Assembly (NCBI GenBank): GCA_041391725.1
Contig: JAWKNL010000024.1
Location: 1 to 64,000, forward strand
Source of the DNA: JAGQVA01 sp041391725
GTDB taxonomy: Bacteria > Bacteroidota > Bacteroidia > J057
Direction: 5' to 3'
Length of the DNA stretch: 64,000 nt
Part shown: positions 9,442 through 19,363 of the stretch, piece after piece
Layout of the letters: each line of letters begins with the position of its first letter
Position numbering within the stretch: position 1 is the first letter of the stretch
Translations under genes and position numbers: made by a program
The notes under the pieces: model-generated
Seen by the model: only the letters and a program-made list of their open reading frames with translations
What the model was told of the DNA's origin: nothing
The model's database searches: none

Positions 9442-10290
9442 ATGCTGAAAATTGTCGAATGTCCGAGAGATGCGATGCAGGGAATAAGCCGGTTTATTCC
9501 GACTGAACTGAAGATTCGTTATATCAACGCCCTGCTTCGAACGGGATTTGACACCCTGGATTTCGGGAGTTTTGTTTCGCCGCAGGCAGTACCGCAAATG
9601 GCTGATACGCATGAGTTAGTGGCGGGTTTGGATTTGAATGGCGTTTCAACCCGATTGCTGGCTATTGTCGCCAATTTGCGTGGCGCGCAGGATGCATGTC
9701 TGTTTCCGGTCATCCATTACCTCGGATATCCTTTTTCCATATCAGAAACCTTCCAGATTCGCAATACGCGAAAAACCATTACAGAATCGCTGCCGCTGGT
9801 TTATGACCTTCAGAAGTTGTGCCTTGACAACGGGAAAGAACTGGTGGTCTATATTTCGATGGCATTTGGCAATCCGTACGGTGATGCGTGGAATCCCGAT
9901 ATAACTGCACATTGGGTGGAAGAAATCGCCCGGATTGGAGTCAGAACCATTGCCCTGGCTGATACCGTAGGCGCTGCAAATCCGGACTCTGTTTTTAGCC
10001 TGTTTGACCGGTTGATCCCTGCTTTTCCTGAAATAGAGTTTGGCGGCCATTTCCATGCACATCCGCAACATCAGACCGAAAAACTGGAAGCCGCCTGGTC
10101 GGCAGGATGCCGCCGGTTTGACTCGGCCATGATGGGCTTTGGCGGTTGTCCGTTTGCTGAGGACGAACTGGTAGGCAATATTTCGACCGAGAGCCTGATC
10201 GCATTTTGCGAAGAAAAAAAAGTCAACCCGGGAATTAATGCCGCGGCTTTTCGCAACGCTGCTGCGATTGCACGTGAGGTATTTGCCTGA
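9442..10290 (+). CDS. mvaB: Hydroxymethylglutaryl-CoA lyase
   Basis: HMG-CoA lyase splits HMG-CoA into acetyl-CoA and acetoacetate, the last step of leucine breakdown. The 282-residue product is a DRE-TIM metallolyase. The N-terminal ECPRDAMQG corresponds to the usual PRDGLQ motif, with the catalytic Arg-Asp kept but Gly-Leu replaced by Ala-Met. FGSFVSPQAVPQMAD, the metal-binding HFHAHPQHQ and the C-terminal GFGGCPFA with the mobile-loop Cys agree with the lyase rather than isopropylmalate or homocitrate synthases. It is intact and of family length. It is followed 22 bp later by the polysaccharide deacetylase gene on the same strand. Confidence 0.92.
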   Translation: MLKIVECPRDAMQGISRFIPTELKIRYINALLRTGFDTLDFGSFVSPQAVPQMADTHELVAGLDLNGVSTRLLAIVANLRGAQDACLFPVIHYLGYPFSISETFQIRNTRKTITESLPLVYDLQKLCLDNGKELVVYISMAFGNPYGDAWNPDITAHWVEEIARIGVRTIALADTVGAANPDSVFSLFDRLIPAFPEIEFGGHFHAHPQHQTEKLEAAWSAGCRRFDSAMMGFGGCPFAEDELVGNISTESLIAFCEEKKVNPGINAAAFRNAAAIAREVFA

Positions 10291-10311
10291 TCTCCCAAAC
10301 CCCAACAACCT

Positions 10312-10974
10312 ATGTATCTGATTAAAATACCCAAACTGATACGCAACTACTATTCTGAGTATATCTGGAGGATTCCCTCCAACAAAAAAATTATCTACCT
10401 CACCTTCGACGATGGCCCCACCCCTGAGATCACAGACTGGGTGCTTGCACAGTTGAAAGCCTATGAGGCAAAGGCATCGTTTTTTCTGATAGGAAAAAAT
10501 GTAAAACAGCATCCTGGCATCGTACATCGAATCATTGATTCAGGACATGTGGTCGGCAATCATACCTACAGCCATATCAACGGATGGAAATCTTCCACCG
10601 AGACTTACTGGAAAGATTTTCGGCTGGGGCAACAAACCATTTCAGAATTTACCGGCTACCAGACCAAATTTTTCCGCCCGCCTTATGGAAAAATCACCCG
10701 GCAGCAGGCCCGGCTGGTCAGAGAAGAAAATGAAATTTTAATGATGGATGTAATTTCAGCCGATTTTGACCTCAGCCTTTCAGGTGAGGACTGTTATCAC
10801 AATGTCATTCGCAATTCGAAGAAAGGCTCCATTGTGCTCCTTCACGATAGCGTCAAGGGTTTTGGTCGCCTGGAATATGCGCTTCCACAGCTTCTCAAAT
10901 ATTTCTCAGAAAAAGGTTTTTCCTTTTCGTCAATTCCGGAAAGCACAATAAGCAAGAAACGAAAGAAGAAATAA
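10312..10974 (+). CDS. Polysaccharide deacetylase (NodB-homology, CE4)
   Basis: The 220-residue product is a NodB-type carbohydrate esterase. It has YLTFDDGPTPE (catalytic Asp and metal Asp), NHTYSH (metal His pair), FFRPPYGK (arginine motif) and VLLHDS (catalytic His). The family removes N- or O-acetyl groups from peptidoglycan, chitooligosaccharides or xylan. No signal peptide is obvious: the N-terminus is MYLIKIPKLIRNYYSEYIW, a weakly hydrophobic basic segment, so it may act in the cytoplasm or be exported by an atypical route. It is probably co-transcribed with mvaB (22 bp apart), although no pathway link is apparent. Confidence 0.9.
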   Translation: MYLIKIPKLIRNYYSEYIWRIPSNKKIIYLTFDDGPTPEITDWVLAQLKAYEAKASFFLIGKNVKQHPGIVHRIIDSGHVVGNHTYSHINGWKSSTETYWKDFRLGQQTISEFTGYQTKFFRPPYGKITRQQARLVREENEILMMDVISADFDLSLSGEDCYHNVIRNSKKGSIVLLHDSVKGFGRLEYALPQLLKYFSEKGFSFSSIPESTISKKRKKK

Positions 10975-10999
10975 TCTTTGATTTATATGTAAAAGAAAG

Positions 11000-11054
11000 T
11001 GATTTGCGAAAAATTTGGCTGTATTCGATCCATCATTCGTGCATTCGTGGTATA
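11000..11054 (+). repeat. Partial copy of dispersed ~90 bp intergenic element
   Basis: This matches 52335-52385 in the same orientation: tttgcgaaaa, then tgtattcgatccat, attcgtg and attcgtggt, with a few single-base differences. It fills most of the 120 bp between the convergent deacetylase and the 186-residue protein gene. Confidence 0.7.
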
Positions 11055-11094
11055 AGTATAGAGGCAAAATTTCCGGAATGGCTCATAGACCAGA

Positions 11095-11655
11095 CTAAAG
11101 CCTGCTTAGCAGTTCCTGCTTTTTTTCTTCGTAATCGAGAATAGAAATTTTGCCATCATTGTACCGGTCATACAGCATGTCAATCGTACGCATGATTTCG
11201 TCGCGAAGATTGAGCCAGTCGAGTTCGGTGGTGCTGTATCCCTCGTAGGCATTTTTTACCATTGCCGCTGCTGTCGGATCGTGATATGCGATTGATTCCA
11301 GCAATTTTTTCAGAATCTGCGCTACCTGCTCATTTTTGACCGAAATTTTGTGAGGTACCAGTTGTGCCTGCTGGTTGGCAAAAACCACAATCCGGCCTCC
11401 GTCCACCTGAACTTCTTTTACATCTTCCAGCATAAATGATCCTTCGGGATAAAAACAGCGATCTTTGGTAAAAATCAGCACACTTTTGCTGAAAGTACCC
11501 GAATGCAGGTGAACCGCAATCACATCATTGGGACTGGCAATGCGGGTATCACTGATAAGAATTTTGCCCAGTTTCACCGCAGGCAGATTCGGGGCTTTAT
11601 ACAACCCGTTTTTTTCGTCCTGAGGAAATTTATCTTTAAGCAGACTGGCGTACAT
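11095..11655 (-). CDS. Hypothetical protein with C-terminal SHOCT-like segment
   Basis: The product is 186 residues with no signal peptide or membrane segment. The middle (about 40-120) is beta-rich (KSVLIFTKDRCFYPEG, VKEVQVDGGRIVVFANQQ) and could be a PH-like domain. The last ~30 residues (YDRYNDGKISILDYEEKKQELLSRL) resemble the short SHOCT motif, in which a G-x-I-[ST]-x-x-[DE]-[FY]-E-x-K-K segment binds partners. It is divergent from the SRPBCC gene, with 79 bp between the starts. I do not recognise a named family for the main part. Confidence 0.7.
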   Translation of the reverse strand: MYASLLKDKFPQDEKNGLYKAPNLPAVKLGKILISDTRIASPNDVIAVHLHSGTFSKSVLIFTKDRCFYPEGSFMLEDVKEVQVDGGRIVVFANQQAQLVPHKISVKNEQVAQILKKLLESIAYHDPTAAAMVKNAYEGYSTTELDWLNLRDEIMRTIDMLYDRYNDGKISILDYEEKKQELLSRL

Positions 11656-11734
11656 ATATTTACAAATTTACTTTCAGACTCTGTTTTTCAGGACAATTTA
11701 GCGAACAATCTGCAATCCCGGTAGTTTTAATTGT

Positions 11735-12223
11735 ATGCGTATTTTATTACAATCTCCAGTTAAAGGCCATTTTCTGAGCGTATTCTCGCGGTTCAACAGG
11801 GATCTGTTTGAAGCGCTGAAACCTCCGGGTATAAAAATGGACATTCTCAGGTTTGACGGATCAAAACCGGGAGATATCGTTCATATCAGGATGAAAATTC
11901 CGATAATAGGCGTACAGGAATGGATAAGTACCATTACGGAAGACGTCGAAGAAGAAAACCGCGCATGGTTTACCGATACGGGCGAAAAGTTGCCTTCTTT
12001 TCTCCGTTACTGGAAACACCGGCATATCGTCAGTAAAAATGGCAAAAGCAGCATTATTACCGATGATATCACCTACCGCACACCTTCCCTTTTCTTCGAC
12101 TATCTCATGTATCCGGTGATCTATTTGCAATTTGCGATGCGGGGGCCGGTGTATAAAAAATTTTTCAGCCAACTGCCCTCCATTCCGCCAGCCGAAGTGA
12201 ATGAATCCCTGCAGCAGCAATAA
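11735..12223 (+). CDS. SRPBCC-like ligand-binding protein
   Basis: The product is 162 residues. Its opening (ILLQSPVKGHFLSVFSRFNRDLFEAL), central strands (VQEWISTITEDVEEENRAWFTDTG) and long C-terminal helix (YLMYPVIYLQFAMRGPVYKKFF) match the helix-grip pattern of SRPBCC/polyketide-cyclase-like proteins of Bacteroidota. Such proteins bind small hydrophobic ligands, and none can be named here. The 3' end overlaps the convergent MFS transporter by 59 bases, which is unusually long and may reflect a shifted end of one of the two frames. Confidence 0.65.
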   Translation: MRILLQSPVKGHFLSVFSRFNRDLFEALKPPGIKMDILRFDGSKPGDIVHIRMKIPIIGVQEWISTITEDVEEENRAWFTDTGEKLPSFLRYWKHRHIVSKNGKSSIITDDITYRTPSLFFDYLMYPVIYLQFAMRGPVYKKFFSQLPSIPPAEVNESLQQQ

Positions 12224-13389
12224 AACATAAAGCCGTAAGTACAATCCACAGCGCGCCAAAACCAAAACTTCCCGCAATCCAGGTTCCGAGCGGAGGGGCT
12301 ATCACAAAAGAAGCAGAAAATATCATGGAGTACATTCCCATGTACTTACCTCTTGTGGCAGGCGTCGCCCGATCCAGTGCAAAGCTGTTGCCAAAAGGAA
12401 AATTGATCATCTCCCCTATGGTCACAAAAATTATAAATACCAGCGCCGCGACAAACCAGAGTCCGCCCATCCACATGCTCATATAAGCCAGTCCCATCGC
12501 TACCATTCCTCCCATGATCAGGGTAAGCCGGGAAAACCGGTTTTCGATCAGATAAATCAACGGCATTTCTACCGCCACAATCATTAATCCGTTTAATGCC
12601 ATCAAAGCACCGATGATATCTTCATTCAACCCAACCTTTTCCTTCCAGAAAACAGGGATGGTTGAAAAAAGCTGCATAAACGCAACCGAAATCATCAACT
12701 GAAAGAAAGCAAAAAGGATAAACGTACGGTCACTAAAAAACGGAAAATCTGACCCTGGTTTCATTTTTTTCCAGTGGCTTTTCTTCCGGCTTTTCTTCGT
12801 ATTTTTGAGTAACCGCCATTCTGAAAACAATGGCCGCTGCAATGCAGGTCATTCCGTCAACGACAAACAACCATTTGTACCCGACCGTGGCCGCAAGAAA
12901 TCCCCCTACTGCAGGGCCGATCGAAAACCCCAGGTTAATCGCAAAACGAAGCAATGCCACCGATCGTGTGTAAAGATTTTTGGGGCTGTATGCACTGATA
13001 GACGACATATTTGCCGGACGAAAAGAGTCATTCACCAGACTGGTGAAAAATGTTGTTACGGCTATCGTCCACAGCGTCTCCATCTGCATCAGCACAAAAT
13101 ACATTCCCCCACCCAACAACAACGCCCAGAATTGCACCTGATAATGCCCGACCCTGTCGGTAAGCCGCCCGCCGACAATAGCGCCGGCAATGGAGCCAAG
13201 CCCAAACGCGCTCATGACCCATCCTGCCTCGATGAGGCTGAAGCCCATCTTTCGGGTGAGATAAACAGTGAGAAACGGGACTACCATGGCACCGCTCCGG
13301 TTGATCAGCGATACCATACTGATCAGCCAGATTTCGCGTGGCAGTCCGCTGAATGAATTTTTGTAAAGGGTAAAAGTTTTCCGCAACAT
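12165..13389 (-). CDS. MFS transporter (frameshifted in central loop)
   Basis: Two pieces join into a ~400-residue 12-helix carrier. The first (13389 to about 12755) has helices 1-6 with the loop 2-3 motif GGRLTDRVGHYQ. The second has helices 7-12 (FILFAFFQLMISVAF ... GFGALWIVLTALCFIAAAGI). The break lies in the charged central loop, around EEKPLEKNETR, near 12755. That region carries A/T-rich short runs, so one indel would explain it. Substrate is unknown. The set of helices and the GxLaDRxG signature support a drug/sugar-type MFS exporter. The gene lies 14 bp downstream of the Tat isomerase gene on the same strand, so co-transcription is likely. Confidence 0.85.
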
Positions 13390-13403
13390 AAACGCTACCC
13401 TGC

Positions 13404-14477
13404 TCAGTAGAGTCCGGGTGTTTGCCTTGAGTAAGTGAAAGAAGAAAGAATATTCTCCTCTTCAACGGCAAGTTGCTTTTCGGGTTTCTGATTTTTAATC
13501 ACAGGCAAACCTTTTTCCGAAGAAAATTTCCGAACCATGCTGAGCGTTTGCGCAAGACTTTTCCCTGACATATCCCCAAATGTCGCCCAGTATTTGTCGG
13601 TCAGGCAGGGAATTTTGAGCGGATCGCGGGTGATCATCTCCAGATTGAAGGTCATGCCGGGGTTGTGTTTCAGGCAAATGTCAATCATCTGTCTCAGGTC
13701 AAGTATCCCTTCTCCCAATGGTACTTCCGACAAAAGAAAACCTTCTTCGTATTCTTCGACGCCCATGTCTTTTATGTGAGTGGTAAAAGAATAGGGTGCC
13801 AATGTTTTTACTACTTCCATCGGCTCTTCCAGCAGGGAAATATTGTTGCCAAAATCGAGATTTACCCCCACCCACTCGCTGTCAATTTCTTTGATAATCG
13901 CAACCAGTTCAGCCGCCATCCAGTCTTTGTGGTTTTCTATTGCCAGGCGGATTCGGCTTTTGCGAATGATGGGTTCAGCCCTGCGAATAGACTGTATTGC
14001 CTCCTTTTTAAAGGATTTGAAGGCATCCGCCGATTCAAAATTTTCATATCGCCGCCCGCTGAGACAGGCCGTTCGCACAAGTGTCGCGCCTGCATCTGCG
14101 GCATTTTTTATGTTTTTCTCAAAGCGTTCGACGTCGCTGTCTGACTGCGGCAATTGCACCTGCCCTTCAAAGTACATATCGTATTTTTCACAGATGGTTT
14201 TCATATTCTCAGCGTCGCCTTCCTTCCAGCCGCCGGTACCGAGCTGTACCCCTCCGGCTCCGATTTTCCCGCAATGTTCGGCCATGGAAAGTGCATCACT
14301 AAACCCCGGGTATCGGGTGCTGGGTGTTTCTGATTTCCAGCGGATGGCATAGGCTGCATGGGCGACGCCCATTCTTTTGCCTGTCAGCAGCGACCCTGCG
14401 CGCAGCAGGGGGGAGAGTGCTACGAGTGCGGTTGTTCCAGCAATAAATTGCCGGCGGTTCATCGGTGAGTTACTCAT
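13404..14477 (-). CDS. Tat-exported sugar phosphate isomerase/epimerase-like protein
   Basis: The product is 357 residues. It opens with a twin-arginine signal (MNRRQFIAGTTALVALSPLL). The remainder is a xylose-isomerase-like TIM barrel (AP endonuclease 2 family): GKIGAGGVQLG, LVRTACLSG, IRLAIENHKDW, VGVNLDFGNN, FTTHIKDMG, MTFNLEMITRDPL. The metal ligands Glu (AIENH), Asp (NLDFGN), His (THIKD) and Glu (NLEMI) are all present. In Bacteroidota and Planctomycetota such proteins often sit beside membrane-bound dehydrogenase/cytochrome proteins, as here, where its start overlaps the preceding gene's stop by eight bases. Probable role: periplasmic sugar or inositol oxidation or isomerisation; the substrate is unknown. 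Confidence 0.85.
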   Translation of the reverse strand: MSNSPMNRRQFIAGTTALVALSPLLRAGSLLTGKRMGVAHAAYAIRWKSETPSTRYPGFSDALSMAEHCGKIGAGGVQLGTGGWKEGDAENMKTICEKYDMYFEGQVQLPQSDSDVERFEKNIKNAADAGATLVRTACLSGRRYENFESADAFKSFKKEAIQSIRRAEPIIRKSRIRLAIENHKDWMAAELVAIIKEIDSEWVGVNLDFGNNISLLEEPMEVVKTLAPYSFTTHIKDMGVEEYEEGFLLSEVPLGEGILDLRQMIDICLKHNPGMTFNLEMITRDPLKIPCLTDKYWATFGDMSGKSLAQTLSMVRKFSSEKGLPVIKNQKPEKQLAVEEENILSSFTYSRQTPGLY

Positions 14478-16875
14478 TAGGTTCAGGGGTTGGTTGAATA
14501 TTTAGCAATTCTTTTTCGGTCCAGGGAATCACACGCCCCTGGGAAGTATGCCGGGTGTGTCCTACATCTCCGGGAGAAACAGATTCTGAAGTATTTCCCC
14601 AGGCGTTGCGGATATAGGTGAGAATTTCGGCCAGATCTTTATCATCGAGAATCGTAAATGAAGGCATGACCGGCAGGATTTCGGGTTTGTCGTACAAATG
14701 GCCATTGACCGTCAATGGGCCTTCCAGCCCATGAAGAACCAACAAAATCAGCCGCTTTTTGTCGCCGGTTACCCACTCAGAACCCGCCAGCGGCGGAGCA
14801 AAATTTTTCATCCCTTCTCCGTTAGAACCGTGGCAGCCGCTGCAGGTATTGAGGAAAAGTTGCCTGCCTGCAACCATCCGCTCAACGGGTATGACCTCAT
14901 TCGCAGAAAGCGAATCTGCTTTTGTTGTTTCATTTTTGATTTGCAGGGCCAACACCCGGGTTATGGCTTCGCGCTGCCACGCTCCCCAACCCCCGGCGTT
15001 GCCGGAGGTTTTTCCAGTTCGGCCATTTCCTGTTTTTCTCCCTTGCGTACAATCGCAGTAGTGAGCATTTCCAGGAAAATAGATTTGCCGGGGGAATAAT
15101 CCTTCCACAAACCCGAAGCTGTGGCGCATCATCAGTATCTCGATATTTCCGGTGACTGCTCATGACAACATCGCGAAAAAGTGCGCTATCCACATATTGA
15201 CCCAGAATCTCAGAAAGCACAAGCAATGATGTTTGTGGCTCCAGAAGCCCCAGGCTCAGACAAACCTGAAGCTGTACCTCCGGCGATGGATCGTCCTTTC
15301 GACTCAGCACTTTTAAAGACATTTTCAGCCGGCGGGATTTTTTGGGCTAATGATCAACAACCAGAATTAAGCGCAAGAAGCTGAACTTTCGGGTGAGGGT
15401 CATTTGCCCCCTGCTCATAAATATCCGTTTCGGTATAACCGATTCCCTCCAATGTCCAGAGCGCGTGTAGTTTTCCGGGAAAATTGCTTTTACCAGCAAC
15501 GAGTTTTTGTATCTCCGGCACGATGGACAAATCTCCCCTTTCTACGAGCAACCGCTGGGCAACATCCCGATACCAGCCATTGGGATGGGAAAGAAGGACC
15601 ACAAGTTCGACAGAAGATTTTTGTGATAGCTTTTCGTTTCGGGCAAATTTGCATTCTTCGGTTTTATCTGCCAGATGCGGCCGTAGTGAATGCCTTTGTC
15701 CAGTCCCCGTTGAATATACTGCTCCCGCAAATAAGGCGTGATATACGCCCCAGGCTGAATAATGCCGTGATACATATCTGCGATATACAAAGCGCCATCG
15801 GGGCCTCGTGGCAAGAAATACTCGGGCGGAACCGCTCATCTGTCGCCGGCGAGAAACTCTTTATCCGATACGCAAAATGCGAATGGAGGGTCAATTCGCC
15901 TCATCGATGATATTTCGTTTGATCAGATTGCCTGCTGGGCTCACAGACAAATACATTTCCACGGTATTCTTCCGTAAAGGTGGCCCCCCGATAAACCAGC
16001 GGAGCGGGAGGCGGGAAGTAAATTCCAGCAGGCGGCCGTTTTGCCGAGAGAGCCGGGAACATACCCCGGTTTACCGCCGGATTGGGGCGAATGGGAAATA
16101 TCGCCCGGTTGGTGGAGACCCCCAACATCTATGCCTGTGCCGAGGTGTGATGTGCATTGCGGAGAGAGGTAATTGGGAGGCGCAATATCGGCGTGGAGTT
16201 GGGACCAGTTGTAATTGTAATAAAGCCGCCCCGCATCGTCGTGAGAAATGCCCCACGGGCCGCGAAACCTGTTTCTTCTTTTATCCATTTTCCTCCACCA
16301 GGCGGTAGCGGTATTTGGATTTGGCATTGTAGTACCAGTTGTCCATGTCCCGCCAGAGTCCGTTGGGTGAATGTTCGGGCAAGCCTTTGCCGCCGTAGGT
16401 CGAGTCAATTGGGTGTTTGCGATTCGCGTGATCAGGTCGCCGTCGGCAGTGTCTTCGGCATACCAGAGCGGGATATTTTCGGCGATCAGTGCACCGCCTT
16501 TTACGACGGCAATAGATCGGGGCAAAACCAGGTTGTCGTATGAAATCGCCTGTGTATCCATTTGTCCGTCGCCATCCTCGTCGGTATAAATAGAGATTCG
16601 CCCGATGGGATCAGTTTCGCCCGTACCATCAATGGGCATAAATCCGCGCATTTCGGCTACCCACATTCTTCCGTCTTCGTCGAAGGTGATAAAAACCGGT
16701 TCTTCCACCAGCGGCTCCGAAGCAACCAGCCGGATTTCCAGCCCCGGCACAAGCTGAAAAGTCAGTCGATTCTTCATCGGGAGAGAGGACAGGCGCAGCA
16801 TCAAGCGGAGTTTTCCTTTCGGCAGGAGGAAAACAACACGCCGAGAAGCACGCAGGAGGAAAGGAAATATTTCAT
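14470..16875 (-). CDS. Lipoprotein with dehydrogenase-type propeller, HEAT repeats and cytochrome c domain (frameshifted)
   Basis: The ATG at 16875 opens MKYFLSSCVLLGVLFSSC, a lipoprotein signal whose lipobox ends at Cys18. The frame breaks about 70 bp later, and at least seven more breaks follow. Joined, the order is: N-terminal propeller of the membrane-bound dehydrogenase type (LEIRLVASEPLVEEPVFITFDEDGRMWVAEMRGFMP, TDEDGDGQMD, FRGPWGISHDDAGRLYYNYNWS); a second propeller part (RGPDGALYIADMYHGIIQPGAYI); HEAT-like helices (GWYRDVAQRLLVERGD, VQLQVCLSLGLLEP); and a C-terminal cytochrome c with CSGCHG and the distal Met region PVMPSF. The family is annotated as PVC-type heme-binding CxxCH proteins, thought to oxidise sugars in the periplasm. 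Its stop overlaps the Tat isomerase start, which supports a joint pathway. The many breaks look like sequence errors. Confidence 0.72.
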
Positions 16876-17037
16876 CACGAGCAGAGTTAGTCCAGAGTCA
16901 GAACTAAAATAGGTTTTTGGGGGGAGAAATGGAATTTTTGGGGAAATGGTTTGGAGTGTCTTCTCCTTTCGGAATTTTTATTATCTTCCAAAAACACGTT
17001 CTTCACCACATCCAGCCATCACAAAAACCCAATATAC

Positions 17038-17418
17038 ATGCAAAAACACGTACTATTCTTTTGCCTTTTGTTGCCGGGGGCGATGAGTTTTGCGGCAGAT
17101 AACAACAACGCCCGGCGAGCCGACCCCCGCCTCAACGCCCGAGACCTGATCCGGTCGGAATATTACAAACTGAAAGTGTATCCTAACCCGGCAGGCCAAT
17201 ATGCTACCTTTGAGTGGGATCTGATCCATCTGGAGGGCGAAGCAAGTCTCCGGATTTGGGATACCTATGGCAGAGAAGTCGCCCGGCAAACCGTCTCCAC
17301 GCAAGAAGGCCAATGGTTATGGGATACGCGGGAGATGCCGGATGGTATCTATCTCTACGAATTGCGCACGGAGGCACAGGAAGTGCTGGCACAGGGGAAA
17401 ATTGTAGTACAGAAATAG
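17038..17418 (+). CDS. Small secreted protein consisting mainly of a T9SS sorting domain
   Basis: I chose the ATG at 17038, giving 126 residues, because it starts directly with a signal peptide (MQKHVLFFCLLLPGAMSFA). The longer upstream opening is not signal-like. After a ~35-residue polar linker comes a type A sorting domain (YYKLKVYPNPAGQYATFEW ... GREVARQT ... MPDGIYLYELRTEAQEVLAQGKIVVQK). There is no cargo domain, which is odd for a sorting-domain protein. The last ~100 bases are almost identical to the end of the next gene, so this may be a remnant or partial duplicate of it. It lies 60 bp upstream of that gene. Confidence 0.72.
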   Translation: MQKHVLFFCLLLPGAMSFAADNNNARRADPRLNARDLIRSEYYKLKVYPNPAGQYATFEWDLIHLEGEASLRIWDTYGREVARQTVSTQEGQWLWDTREMPDGIYLYELRTEAQEVLAQGKIVVQK

Positions 17419-17477
17419 AATTACGGGAATGAATGACCGGAGGTGGGATTACCTGCCTCCATTATCCTATTTATGTT

Positions 17478-18948
17478 ATGAAACATCAACCTCTCCTTTT
17501 TCTTTGTTTACTATTATCATCCGGCATTCTTAAAGGCCAGCCCTTCTCGCTGGATACTACTTTTCAATCAAATCATCCCTTTAGAGATAATGTGTTGTAT
17601 GATCAATTGGGTGTAGTAAGTTGGATCTTCTGAAGAGACGAATGGCTCTCTGATGGTAGTGGGTAATTTTCAATACCTAACAGGAGACAAACGATTAAAT
17701 ATCATTCGGCTATCCCATTACGGAATGATTGACTCCCGGTTGGAATCCTTCCACTTGGGTAACCCGTGCAGTTTTGGATGTACAAAAAGTGGAGGCTACT
17801 TATTACTTTACCGTAGATTATGTAGGACTCTATAGGACAGACCAAACAGGTGATTTTTTCGATAACGCCTTAATTCCTTTGGATACCAATTTTCATGGGG
17901 GCTTAAATATTCCTTATGTATTTCCGGATGGAAGCATTATTACTGGAGGAACGGGCGGCAAATACCCGAGCGCCAACAACTTCCAGCGGCGGCTGTATTT
18001 TATGCGGATACGCCCCGATGGGTATGTGGATTCGAGTTTTCATCACAATAGCAATAGCGATGTGCAGAAGACGATGCGATACAACGCCTCCCGGCTGTTG
18101 CTGTATGGGATATACCTCACCTCCTACGACTCCGTTCCGGTCAACAAAATCTGTCTCATTGATACCCTGGGAAATCTCGATACGACCTTTTATTCCGGGC
18201 TGTTTTATTCGGGAATAGCCGAGCCCAAATACATTCAACCCGATGGGAAAATTATTGTGGGAGAGCGGTTTATGATTCACAATTATCCTGACACGCTGGG
18301 CCTGATCCGGCTAAATCCCGATGGGTCGCTGGACAGTACCTTCAATAATTTTAATCAATCCATGGGCAGAGTTCGGTAACACATAGCCCGCCTCGGACCA
18401 CACGGACGGGGGGCCTTTATCGGGGGATTTTTTACTTCGTATCAGGGCTATCCCCGCAACCGGATCGTGAAAACCGATGCTAACGGATTTATTGACTTGC
18501 GGTATTTCAACGGAGAGGGCATTGACAGTCTGAAGAACTGGCTAAACTACCCGGCTTCGGTGCGCAACATCATTCCGGCTCAAAACGACAAATATTATGT
18601 GATGGGACATTTTCTGAAATACGACGGGCAGGTGGCTGGCTGATCCGCATCCTGGGGCTGAGCCATACGGCGGGGGTGGAGGCCCTCCAACCGCAGGTGC
18701 GGGTCTATCCCCAATCCCGCCGCCGGGGATGCGGGTGGAGTGGGAACCGCCGCGCTCGGGCAGCCGCCCTGCCGAAATCCGGATACGGGATATACAGGGC
18801 AGAGAAGTCGCCCGACAAACAACACCATCACACAAGAAGGCCAGTGGCTGTGGATACGCGGGAGGTGCCGGATGGCATCTATCTCTATGAACTTCGCACG
18901 GAAGCACAGGAAGTGCTGGCACAGGGGAAGATTGTGGTACAGAAGTAA
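17478..18948 (+). CDS. Delta-60-repeat secreted protein with T9SS sorting domain (frameshifted)
   Basis: The start gives a signal peptide (MKHQPLLFLCLLLSSGILKG). The body has repeats of the type PDGsiI.GG and LdtTFn (SLDTTFQSN, VFPDGSIITGG, LGNLDTTFYSG, IQPDGKIIVGERF, NPDGSLDSTFNNF), as in delta-60 propeller-like proteins. The C-terminus is a sorting domain (IRIRDIQGREVARQT ... GIYLYELRTEAQEVLAQGKIVVQK). Breaks occur near 17630, 17730, 18640 and 18800-18830. An in-frame TAA at 18377 interrupts a frame that otherwise runs on with GAFIGGFFTSYQGYPRN. Joined, ~490 residues. The gene may be intact in the organism, since the breaks resemble those of its neighbours. Confidence 0.65.
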
Positions 18949-18952
18949 ACCT

Positions 18953-19220
18953 ACGGTTGGCGAAAAGTGTTTCTCGCAGAGGTCGCTAAGAAGTACTTCG
19001 CGTATTTTGCGGTTCTTGGCGGACTTTGCGTGAAACCTGCGGTTGGCGAAAAGTGTTTCTCGCAGAGGGCGCGGAGGTTTCGCAGAACGAAGTACCCCTT
19101 GGGTGGGCGCGAAGAAACCCTTAGCGTATTTTGCGGTTCTTTGCGTGCTTTGCGTGAACCCTGCGGTTGGCGAAAAGTGTTTCTCGCAGAGGTCACAAAG
19201 GTGTCGCAAAGAACGCAAAG
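18953..19220. repeat. Tandem degenerate ~85-125 bp repeat, three copies
   Basis: Three copies begin with cggttggcgaaaagtgtttc followed by tcgcaga, at about 18954, 19040 and 19163. They continue with cgtattttgcggttctt and tgcgtgaa before the next copy starts. Copy 1 is ~85 bp, copy 2 ~124 bp, and copy 3 breaks off at gtcgcaaagaacgcaaag. The related repeat at 20071-20225 and 20488-20693 has the same order. The rest of this ~415 bp gap (19221-19363) shows nothing I can identify. Confidence 0.8.
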
Positions 19221-19363
19221 TTTTTTTTGAGATGTGCTTGGCGACTCCCGAAGGGATGGCTTTGCCCATTAGCGTGAACAATGTCCCCTTCGGCTTTGCG
19301 AGCGACCAACAAGGTTTTTGAGAAGTTCCGTGTATCTCGCAAATGACTTCTATTCTAATCCTC

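Noticed and set aside
9742..10527. A 261-codon minus-strand open frame opposite mvaB and the deacetylase gene
   Set aside because: It runs across two well-supported plus-strand genes, has no motif and a Cys/His-rich composition typical of antisense shadows.
16951..17037. Longer start for the small sorting-domain protein
   Set aside because: The added residues are polar and lack signal character, whereas the ATG at 17038 begins a clean signal peptide.
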